A stretch of 64,000 bases of DNA from Flectonema sp. DT1601. Taxonomy: Eukaryota; Euglenozoa; Diplonemea; Diplonemida; Diplonemidae. The notes beneath the pieces were generated by a model, which was not told the origin of the DNA, searched no databases, and saw only the letters and a list, made by a program, of their open reading frames with translations. The stretch is taken from contig OZ025847.1 of assembly GCA_964019425.1 (NCBI GenBank), positions 526,501 to 590,500 on the forward strand, written 5' to 3'. Below are positions 53,141 to 61,406 of the stretch, piece by piece (the first letter of the stretch is position 1; each line of letters begins with the position of its first letter). Position numbers and translations under genes: made by a program.

Positions 53141-54784
53141 ATGACTGCAAAAGTAACAGCAGAGCTTGCTGCTATTCTTCGTGATACGTTTCGTGAGAAA
53201 GTTTCATATTTTAGAGAAGTGTTGAGTGATGATTCAAAGCCATTCTTTGATGTTGTTGTAATTACGAGTGCTGACGAAGAACAAACGAAGACTTACGAAA
53301 CCAACATTGCGAATATGTTGGCTGATGGTAGAATTCCAAAACAAACATCGTACATTGTTTTCCCAGACCCTCCTGGTAGAAGAGTTGGATGCGGAGGCGC
53401 CACATTATATGTTCTGGCAGAACTAGAAAAAAGATTTGGAAAGTCTTTTGATAGGAAATCTGTTTTACTAATTCACGCTGGAGGATACTCAAAGAGACTT
53501 CCAAATCACTCTCATTGTGGAAAAGTGTTTTCAATGCTCCCAATTCCAGCAGTTGGAGAAAGTAAATCCGCAATGACGATGCTTGAATTAAAGTTAGCGA
53601 CCTTCTCTCATGTTCAGTCACAAATCCCATCTGGAAAGGGAGGAATATTTGTAACCTGCAGTGATGATATAATATTTTACGACTCTTCTACTTGTGACTT
53701 CTCACAAGAAGGTTTTACAGCCTTAGGTCATCCTTCACCTGTTACTATTGGCAAGGATCATGGAGTCTTCGTTCTCGACTCAGAGGATGTAAACAAGTCC
53801 GGTGCTGGGATTTCTAAGTGCAAGAAATTCATTCACAAATACCCAATTGAGAAACAGAAATCTGAAGGTGCAGTTATCGGAAAAGATCTCGATGGTGAAG
53901 ATGAAGTTTTCACAGACTCTTGTTACTTCTTCTCGTCGTCTGTTTCAGTAGCTCTACTTGAGTTGTTTCGTACCTTAGGCAACAAGATAGAAGCAGAGGT
54001 AGACGCATATGGTGATTTCATGCAGTGTCTTGGTCCATTGAGATCAACTGACTTTTTTGAAAATTTTGGAAATACCGCAAAGCAAGACGATGATGAAGAG
54101 TGCCGTGCCATTCTAAACGTTCGAAGAAGTCTTTACAAAACATTAGAAAAATTCGATCTTCATTGTTTGCGACTACCAGGATCAAGATTTTATCATGTTG
54201 GTACGATGAGAGAAGCTTTGTACCATTTCTGTGTTGATGAAGGTCTTCTTACAGCTTTAGACAGTAAACTCCCTGAGAATGGTGTTTGTGTTATTGAGAG
54301 TGTAGTAGCAAGCACTTCTCTTGAGGGTCCAACAATTATTGAATTCAGTCGTATCCCAAAGTGTGTTACTGTAGGGCCACGTAGCATAATCTCAGGTGTT
54401 GCCGTACCTGAAGGAACTGGTAAACTACCAGATGGTATCTTCTTACAGACTCTCCCAATTAGACAATCAGATGGTGAGTTAACGTTTGTCACTCACATTC
54501 TGCCAACAGACGCTGATTTAAAGAAATCGTACTCAAAGATTCCTCTCTTTGGATTTGAAACTGATCAGTCTGGTTCTCTTTGGTCGACTCCTTTATTCCC
54601 AACATGTTCAACTGCCGCTGAGTCGCTTTCGTCAGCTCTTGAAATTTACAAGAGTCTCTCTAGTGGTACTACTCCTTCAGTTTGGTCTTCAAAAGAAACA
54701 CTAACCAGTCTGGCAGATGCTGTTATGAGAAAAGCACTTGATGTCCAAAAGGAAATGAGAAAAAAGCTATTGGCTGACTTATAA
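53141..54784 (+). CDS. FPGT: Fucose-1-phosphate guanylyltransferase (GDP-L-fucose pyrophosphorylase), 547 aa
   Basis: Makes GDP-L-fucose from L-fucose-1-phosphate and GTP in the cytosolic salvage route. Family signatures are plain: the nucleotide-binding 'PDPPGRRVGCGGATL' (residues ~74-88), the sugar-1-phosphate loop 'LLIHAGGYSKRLPNHSHCGK' (~107-126), and 'PSGKGGIFVTCSDDIIFYD'. The C-terminal half has the beta-helix-like 'GPTIIEFSRIPKCVTVGPRSII' region. Length fits stand-alone FPGT (about 550-600 aa). No GHMP kinase domain is attached here, unlike the bifunctional enzymes of plants and some protists, so fucokinase would have to be encoded elsewhere. Single exon, acceptor 16 nt before the ATG. 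Confidence 0.92.
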   Translation: MTAKVTAELAAILRDTFREKVSYFREVLSDDSKPFFDVVVITSADEEQTKTYETNIANMLADGRIPKQTSYIVFPDPPGRRVGCGGATLYVLAELEKRFGKSFDRKSVLLIHAGGYSKRLPNHSHCGKVFSMLPIPAVGESKSAMTMLELKLATFSHVQSQIPSGKGGIFVTCSDDIIFYDSSTCDFSQEGFTALGHPSPVTIGKDHGVFVLDSEDVNKSGAGISKCKKFIHKYPIEKQKSEGAVIGKDLDGEDEVFTDSCYFFSSSVSVALLELFRTLGNKIEAEVDAYGDFMQCLGPLRSTDFFENFGNTAKQDDDEECRAILNVRRSLYKTLEKFDLHCLRLPGSRFYHVGTMREALYHFCVDEGLLTALDSKLPENGVCVIESVVASTSLEGPTIIEFSRIPKCVTVGPRSIISGVAVPEGTGKLPDGIFLQTLPIRQSDGELTFVTHILPTDADLKKSYSKIPLFGFETDQSGSLWSTPLFPTCSTAAESLSSALEIYKSLSSGTTPSVWSSKETLTSLADAVMRKALDVQKEMRKKLLADL

Positions 54785-55284
54785 AGAGAAACAGATGTTA
54801 ACCTTTAACTCGAGTATTCGATTTTAACTTATTTCGTGCAAACTGCATAGGAAGTTTTCGGTTTTTTTCTTCTTTTTTTTTTCTCTTCTTTCCATTCAAT
54901 TATAACAAAGTTGGAATGGTCTGATTTGTTACTGACATGCAATTACGTTCAAAAAAAATAATGAGGAAAAGAATATTTCTTTTTTTTTTTTCTTTCTGCT
55001 TCTTTTTTTTTTTTATTATTGTCAGAGGTCAGAGAACACAAAAAAAGGCAAGCTTTTTCATGAAAAACCAATTTTAGCGGCTTCCCCTGACTGATTGATG
55101 TACAATAAAAAAGGTGACAAAAAACATTATTTCTTAACACTTATAAAGTTGTGTGCAAAAAAAAAAAAAAATTGTCACGGCGATGGCCGCCATTACTGAT
55201 ATTATCGTGCGTTTATTTGCTTTTGTGATTTGTTAACATTCTTTTAGTACATCATTCTCTTTTCTAGGGGGGGGGTGTTTTTTA
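54785..55284. other. Intergenic spacer
   Basis: 500 bp of T/A-run-rich DNA, no gene. A nine-G run (55267-55275) directly follows the acceptor TTTTCTAG and would sit in the 5'UTR of the next gene. Confidence 0.5.
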
Positions 55285-57561
55285 ATGGCCGTCCTACCAG
55301 TCGGATGTCTAAAGCTGATGATCGAGTCTGTTGGAAGACTTTTCAGTCCAATTCCTGAAATGCTTTGTCGAAACCAAAGAGAAGCCATTGCGTATTTAAT
55401 AAACGTCATCGAAGACGATGAGACAAGAGAACTATTGAAACCTTTAATAGAAGTGGATCCGTATTGCCTTCCCGACGAATGTGGACTCGACGTCTGTGCG
55501 TTGACACCAGCGAAACACTACGGAGGGTTGGTTCAGGGTCCATGCAGAATCTTGCAGGAAACTAGACTCGTAGTCGATAGAGAAACATGCAGTGAACCGG
55601 TCACTGCAAAACTTATAAAAAAATATCTCAAATCAAAAACGACAAACGTTGTTGAAATAAGAGGCTATTCCCTACCACTTCACAATGGTCGCATTATTAA
55701 AGGAATTCCTTCATATTGCTCTTTTGAAATTAAATCAGTTTTAGTTGAGAAGGAAGGGACTTGGGAGGGATCCTGGATCTCATCCCGACTTAATAATAAT
55801 TGGTATCGACTACCAGATTCAATGAAAATTCCAGACAAGGATACTGAACCAGCAGCAGCAATCAACAACAACATCCAGGGTATATTAGGATCAAAATTCC
55901 CTGCATGGCATCGAGGTTCTGAACAGATCCAGTCAAAAACAAAAGTTGACTTCAGCAACCTCACTGAAAGCGGATGTAAAACAGAGAGAATCAGTGCTGG
56001 AATCCTAAACGGTATCTTACACTTATTATTAAGAGCAGCCGCCAGGTTTAGTGGATCTCCAAACCTGGAAGGTGTTCCTGTAATAAATGAAAGTCACATA
56101 AAACTACTGCTACCAACATCTGTATTGGCTGTTTCATGTCCATGGTGGCTTACTACATTTGATTTGAAGCAGCTGTCATTACCCGATTCAGAGACGATTG
56201 CTTTGTGTTATGTGGCATACAATAAAAAAGGTGAAATCTACGATATCACTGAGAAAGGAACCAGATCAAGAGGAGGATGGCTTTCTGGTATTGTTGTAAT
56301 TAGTAAAGACCCGACGGTACAATTATCTAAAAAATTCTACGGAGCTGATAATTCCGATGGTGAGAATCCGTTGGAAGAAAAATACTTTTGTATGAAAATT
56401 GCTGACAGAAAGATTCTCGATGATGGAACTGCCCGAGTAACCGACTACTACGACAAAACAATAATAATAAGACCTCTAATGCCGAGTAAATATCCATTTC
56501 TTCTCGTAGAAGAAGAAGCAAGCGACCTTCCAAGCACACCAACACAACGAGCTCGTGTAGGTCGTAGCGTATCATTCGGGTCTTCTCTTGATATTGAAGG
56601 CAGTGATCTCAGTGTTAAAAGACTAAAAACAGATTCTGATGAAGATATCGAACAAACCTCAATAATAAAACCAGCAACACCAGCAACACCTGGAACTCGT
56701 GACACGTTAAGTAGATTAGAAGCGACGGTATTAGAATGTGCTCGTATTACTAATAAAGAAAAGCAACACCTAATTGACGAACTCCCCAGCGGGAAGCTAC
56801 GAAGCTGCTGTGCCACACTACAATATCAGGGACTTGATAAGGACACAATACCTTACTTTAGATGGATGGTTGGACAAGAGTGGCTATTCGAAAGAGGAGG
56901 ACTAGTCATCGGCTACGATCTAGATCTTTGCACATCTCTACTCGATGTCCAGCCAAGTTCATCATATTGGAGAAACACGTTGATAGTGGTATCAAACTCT
57001 GCTGAGGCTGAGGTTTGGAGTTCAGCTTTAGACGCAGCATATCCAAAAAAGAGAATAATAAACATATTAACAATCGTTGATTTATGCGGAAAGACTCCTG
57101 GAGACTTAGTCAGCAGTGAGATATGTATTCTTCATAGAGACGTGTTGTCGAATACTTCGAGATTGTCGTTGTTATCACCATCGATTGTGGCTGTTTCTGA
57201 ATGTGAATTTGAAAATAAATATAATATGACTGTCCAAGAAAGACTTGTTAATGGAAAGGTAGCCACCCGTCCGTATGAACTTGAACTTATCAGCTGGCAG
57301 CGTGTCATCGTGACCGATCTCTCGATTCTTACTAAGAGACAGCAGTTAGTAATCCACGCCTTGCAATGCTCAATTAAATGGATTTTTAGTTCTAAAAATT
57401 TAGCATTCATTTCTGTGTTACCATCAGCTCAGATTATTAATCCGAAAAATGGACATCTCAAATCTGATAAAAATAAAAGTCATAAACAAAAATATGAAGA
57501 TTGTCTAGCATTCTCAACGCATCACATGCTTTACATCGGAGGATTAGATGACGACGGGTAG
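55285..57561 (+). CDS. Divergent SNF2/helicase-like protein lacking helicase motifs, 758 aa
   Basis: Not confidently recognised. The C-terminal ~250 residues follow the layout of the first SNF2 lobe: 'DTIPYFRWMVGQEWLFERGGLVIGYDL', 'NTLIVVSNSAEAEVWSSALDAAYP', 'LVSSEICILHRDVLSN', 'LELISWQRVIVTDLSIL' and 'IKWIFSSKN' occupy the places of the Q-region, motif Ia, the 'vvitty' strand, motif II and the motif III strand. However, the GKT loop reads IGYDLDL and DEAH reads TDLS, so ATP hydrolysis is unlikely. The N-terminal ~500 residues contain a 'SCPWWLTTFDL' block and a disordered Ser/Thr-Pro segment (~430-475) with a 'VGRSVSFGSS' patch. Possibly a structural relative of SNF2 proteins; confidence in this is low. 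Single exon. Confidence 0.5.
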   Translation: MAVLPVGCLKLMIESVGRLFSPIPEMLCRNQREAIAYLINVIEDDETRELLKPLIEVDPYCLPDECGLDVCALTPAKHYGGLVQGPCRILQETRLVVDRETCSEPVTAKLIKKYLKSKTTNVVEIRGYSLPLHNGRIIKGIPSYCSFEIKSVLVEKEGTWEGSWISSRLNNNWYRLPDSMKIPDKDTEPAAAINNNIQGILGSKFPAWHRGSEQIQSKTKVDFSNLTESGCKTERISAGILNGILHLLLRAAARFSGSPNLEGVPVINESHIKLLLPTSVLAVSCPWWLTTFDLKQLSLPDSETIALCYVAYNKKGEIYDITEKGTRSRGGWLSGIVVISKDPTVQLSKKFYGADNSDGENPLEEKYFCMKIADRKILDDGTARVTDYYDKTIIIRPLMPSKYPFLLVEEEASDLPSTPTQRARVGRSVSFGSSLDIEGSDLSVKRLKTDSDEDIEQTSIIKPATPATPGTRDTLSRLEATVLECARITNKEKQHLIDELPSGKLRSCCATLQYQGLDKDTIPYFRWMVGQEWLFERGGLVIGYDLDLCTSLLDVQPSSSYWRNTLIVVSNSAEAEVWSSALDAAYPKKRIINILTIVDLCGKTPGDLVSSEICILHRDVLSNTSRLSLLSPSIVAVSECEFENKYNMTVQERLVNGKVATRPYELELISWQRVIVTDLSILTKRQQLVIHALQCSIKWIFSSKNLAFISVLPSAQIINPKNGHLKSDKNKSHKQKYEDCLAFSTHHMLYIGGLDDDG

Positions 57562-57887
57562 ACGCTGATGGTGTCCACCCAACAAAACAATATTAACATA
57601 AAGAAGGGACAGCTTATGCAGCCGTTCGCGTACTCTGCTTGTGAGTGAATCAGTGGTGGTTGCCACGTTCTATCTGAAGCATATTTTTTTAAAGTTGTGC
57701 ATTTCTTGCATCAAAAGTTGGTGTTTAAAAAAAAAGAGACATTTAAATGGAATTTACTTCCCTTTTCGTAACGTACTTCTAAGTGCGGTCGCTTTCTTAA
57801 GTTTATTAATTGTTTATTATTATTATTGTTTTTTTTGATAATATTACTTCCGATCTCTTACAGTGAATGACTGTATTTGAGTAGTAG
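57562..57887. other. Intergenic spacer
   Basis: 326 bp without a gene; ends in acceptor tract ttccgatctcttacag about 25 nt before the next ATG. Confidence 0.5.
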
Positions 57888-58400
57888 ATGTCAGCTTTCC
57901 TTGGGCTGACAGCACTTGGAGACCATCCCGAATATGAGTCTCTATCTGATCTTCAAGAGCTTGCTTTGAGTATGAGCACAGCAATAGAAGAAGAAGGACT
58001 GCTTGAGCTACTCGGTGGTATTACATACGGAGGTCACACAAAAGAAAGAGTTAGTTATATTGAGGAACGTGAACGTGATTTAAAACGCAGAGAAGAAGAA
58101 CTTAATAGAAAAGAACAAACTCTTGCGATGCGAGAGAAGTCAACAAGATCACCAGTTCCAGATCCTCAAAATGCTCTTTTATGTAATGATGAGTTATTAC
58201 AACTGTACTCAACTTATGATGTTGATGGTGACGGATTGATATCAAGAAAAGAGTTTAGAGATGATTATCGAAATTTTGAGGAGTTTGGTGTCTGTGTTAC
58301 AGAACGCCATCTCGACACCGTCTTCAGTCAGTTTGGTTCTGGTGATCGAATCTCTTTTAATGAGTTTTGTATACTAATGCTTCAGCGTGCAAAGATGTAA
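57888..58400 (+). CDS. Coiled-coil EF-hand protein, 170 aa
   Basis: Residues ~55-88 are a charged coiled coil ('YIEERERDLKRREEELNRKE'). One canonical EF-hand loop follows, DVDGDGLISRKE (D, D, D, G, I and E in place), and a second degenerate loop, FGSGDRISFNEF, that is shortened and probably does not bind calcium. It ends 'ILMLQRAKM'. Calcium sensing with coiled-coil pairing is a reasonable inference; the partner is unknown. The next gene starts only 204 bp downstream. Single exon; the ATG follows an acceptor after a ~25-nt UTR. Confidence 0.8.
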   Translation: MSAFLGLTALGDHPEYESLSDLQELALSMSTAIEEEGLLELLGGITYGGHTKERVSYIEERERDLKRREEELNRKEQTLAMREKSTRSPVPDPQNALLCNDELLQLYSTYDVDGDGLISRKEFRDDYRNFEEFGVCVTERHLDTVFSQFGSGDRISFNEFCILMLQRAKM

Positions 58401-58604
58401 TTACACAACATTTTGAAAAAATGATCTTTTCCAAGACGGTCATCGTTTTTTTTTTTGCGTTAAAATAACAAATCGATAATATTAATAAATCTTCACAACA
58501 GGTCTAGTACATAACATCTCCTAACAATGTGATGCTCTGTAACTATAAAACACTTATCAATGCATCTCATCAACTAACTTCTCTTTCAGGTATTTGATCT
58601 TATC

Positions 58605-59614
58605 ATGTTAGAATACGCTTATTCTGAACCTGCTCATCTCAAAATCTGGCTTACAGGTCAGACGATGCATGTTGGAGCAGAAGTCCTTGGGCTTTGCACT
58701 GTTTTCTATTTAGAAATTAGTGATAAACTTAAAAAGAATATACTAAGTGCTGTGAGTGAAATACAAAAAGATGAGAATCACGCGGAACACATAAGCAACA
58801 AAATATTAGCTGAGAAGGCGAGTGAGTTGAGAGGGAGGTTTTGGAAGAATATGATTCGATATGGTATGTGATGTGATTAGAACTTTAAGAACACAACAAC
58901 AACACCAATAAACACCAAACAGTACGCATTCATCTTCAAATTAGACTTCCTGCTCTAGTTGTAGGATCGGGACTAAGTCTAATTATTTGTAAAGTATTGA
59001 ATAGTCTAGCAATGGATGGGTATGCGGAGTGGGGTCTATGCTCACCTCTTGGATTTAATAAGCCGCTTCTAAAAGTACCAAAACTGTGTTCTCAAATAAA
59101 TCAAATGTCCAGATCTGAAAGAGCTATTCGTTCGTTATCTGTTTCTGCGTTTTCATTGTTAGAATCTGTCAGACTTTTGTTTTCAAGTTGGTGGATGGGA
59201 GCAAACGGACGTGGTCAAGGTCTTGTCTCAGCCTCAATCAAACACACCATTTATACATCTTTTACTTTTGTTGCAAGCGAAGCTCTCGCTGCGTTTTGTA
59301 CTTCAAATGGATGGTTGTCAATACTTCTGTCGTGGGGTCTACGAACATATTTACACAACGAGGGTTCATATGCTAAACACTCTTCTTTACAATGTGCTAT
59401 GGTAGAAACTGGTTACGATGATCCAACTTGTGATAAATTCGTCAACGATGAAATCGATTCGATGGACTTCTGCAAACTCGTCGAGAAACATTCTCATAAC
59501 CTTCCCAACAGTAATGAACAACTTCTTAATCTAATGCAGGGCCTTCAGCAACAACAACAGCAATCTGAATTAGCGACTCTATCCATACAGCCTCATTTTG
59601 CAGATCTTGATTAA
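58605..59614 (+). CDS. Predicted membrane protein of unknown function, two exons, 316 aa
   Basis: Exons 58605-58863 and 58923-59614; the 59-nt intron (GTATGT...CCAAACAG) is phase 1 and gives '...MIRY-VRIHLQIRLP...'. Hydrophobic segments lie near residues 95-112 (ALVVGSGLSLIICKVL) and 210-240 (HTIYTSFTFVASEALAAF and the stretch after it), with weaker ones at the N-terminus. The Gly-rich 'WWMGANGRGQGLVSASIKHTIY' could be a Tim17/PMP24-like helix pair, but the match is too weak to name. The C-terminus has a six-Gln run. The acceptor (cttctctttcag) lies 15 nt before the ATG. Confidence 0.7.
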
Positions 59615-60134
59615 AGCTACAAAACTCACACGTTGTGGCATCCGTTTCTACAAGTGTTAAATGAAATTTATATTGACAAGAGGAAGGGGGGGGGAAAGGG
59701 GAAAAAAAAAAAAAAAAAAAAAAAAAGAAGAAGAAAAATTTGACCTTCGTTGGCAATGTAAAGCAAGCAAGGGTGTCCTTATTTTTTATATATTTTTGTT
59801 TAAAAAAAAACAATAGCTGCTGAGCCCAGAATATTGGTTTTTTTTTCCCTTTTTTTTTTTTTTTTCTTTTTCTCTCGACTTAATTTATGATCATCTTACA
59901 AAGACATACTGGTAAGATGTAAGGGTAATGGTTGCCATTAACCCAAATCGACAATATTTTATTCAAAAAAAAAAAAAAAAAAATTACTGTTTTCTAAAAG
60001 AAACAGATCAACCACATGACTTTCCTCACTACACGGATCATAGAATAAAATGCAGCAGTAGCAAAATCTGTTTGTATGGTCTCGTTTCTTAGAATAATAA
60101 CTTTCATTTTTGAAATCAGAACCACAAGAATGCG
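59615..60134. other. Intergenic spacer
   Basis: 520 bp rich in A/T runs (up to 27 A), plus a G9 tract near 59687. No gene seen. An acceptor-like AG (gaaatcag) is about 15 nt before the next ATG. Confidence 0.5.
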
Positions 60135-61223
60135 ATGACTTCGTTTGAAAACTGTGTAGGAGAGTGTCGTATCGTGGTGTTTTCCCAACACCTATTTTCA
60201 AATTATGATACGTTAAAAATATATTCTATAACGATGATCATCATGTACGCAATCGCTGGGCTCTTCCAATGCGCTGGAAATAACAGAATAGGAACAGCAA
60301 TGCTCCTAGCAGTGGCTACATCTGATTGGATTGGTGTTGTGTTATCTCCAATTGGAAATGGTGATCTGGCATATTGGACAAACGCCAATATCATTCCACG
60401 AGAATGCTATTCCGGTTGGGGAACTGTTTCTACTCCTTGCGCATCTTTCAGCACTTTATTATTTATGATGGTCGCCTTGTCACCTTCGAAACACTATTTT
60501 ATTGTCATCGTCTTGCTTATTGCTTTTGCGATATTCACCATGTCCACGGCATTGCATTTTCCAAGCCAAATCTGTTTTTCTTACATAGTCGGAATAGTAG
60601 TTGGGTACGCAGGTATAACTTTTATAGACTCACCAGACATATATCCACCGTATGGAAGAAAGGTGTTTGAAGTTATAAATCAATTCTTCTTTCCAATTTG
60701 TATATTGTGTGGGATGCTACTTTTTGTAGGTGGAAATCTTTCATATTTAGTATCTGCTACTGTTGGCGACACAGAATGGTCAGTTATGTACGCGGGTATC
60801 AACTGTAACATAACTGGACAGGCTGGTCATAGAGCCGGCTTTGAGGGGGTTACAATGATTCCTCACTTTGCTGGATACACGAGGCCAACAGCAGTCTTCT
60901 TTGGTGTTGCGTATTCTTTTGCGTTTCGTTCAGCTGGTGGATCTGTACAGGTCGGTCAAAACCTTCCTGTGACGCTTACAGTTCGATCTGGTGTTTGGTA
61001 TCGTTCTCTTGGAGTAGCTGTATTTGTTATTGTGATTAGTGTTGTAGTTCTCCATCTGATAACAATGGTTCCAGTGAAGTCTGATTGGGTTGAATCATTA
61101 TCTTGGGAAGCAAAACACGCAATTGTTCAAGGAATTCAATACCTCCTCGTCAGTTGGATAGTTTCAGCATCTGGCATCGCATTTCAACATCACAATTTAC
61201 TACTCGAGAGACGATCTCAGTAA
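60135..61223 (+). CDS. Multi-pass membrane protein, PAP2/glucose-6-phosphatase-like but without catalytic residues, 362 aa
   Basis: About eight hydrophobic segments, with a loop and helix order like the PAP2 superfamily. The place of the PSGH motif reads 'GWGTVSTPCASFSTLLF', with no His. The third PAP2 motif (SR.....H.P.Q) reads 'FTMSTALHFPSQICFSYIVG', keeping H-P-S-Q and the following glycine helix but lacking the Arg. If it is a PAP2 relative it is probably a pseudoenzyme. An extracytosolic insert near residues 215-290 (CNITGQAGHRAGFEGVTMIP) is unusual. The ATG at 60135 is chosen over an out-of-frame ATG at 60130. Single exon; the next gene begins 184 bp on. Confidence 0.55.
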   Translation: MTSFENCVGECRIVVFSQHLFSNYDTLKIYSITMIIMYAIAGLFQCAGNNRIGTAMLLAVATSDWIGVVLSPIGNGDLAYWTNANIIPRECYSGWGTVSTPCASFSTLLFMMVALSPSKHYFIVIVLLIAFAIFTMSTALHFPSQICFSYIVGIVVGYAGITFIDSPDIYPPYGRKVFEVINQFFFPICILCGMLLFVGGNLSYLVSATVGDTEWSVMYAGINCNITGQAGHRAGFEGVTMIPHFAGYTRPTAVFFGVAYSFAFRSAGGSVQVGQNLPVTLTVRSGVWYRSLGVAVFVIVISVVVLHLITMVPVKSDWVESLSWEAKHAIVQGIQYLLVSWIVSASGIAFQHHNLLLERRSQ

Positions 61224-61406
61224 ACCACTTCTTTAGTTGAGGAGAAGTCAATTTTAACTTTACTAATTTATTCATATGATATTATTAGTACCAGTCAGTT
61301 ATTCCTTTTCCTTTACAGCTGTTGGATAATAGAATGGATTGAAGATGTTTGTTGTGGTATATTTTATTATTTCTACTTTCTCTTTATAAAACAGTTAGTC
61401 GATGAG

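Noticed and set aside
53141-54784. UDP-sugar pyrophosphorylase
   Set aside because: The PPGRRVGCGGATL and HAGGYSKRLPNHS motifs are those of the fucose-1-phosphate guanylyltransferase family.
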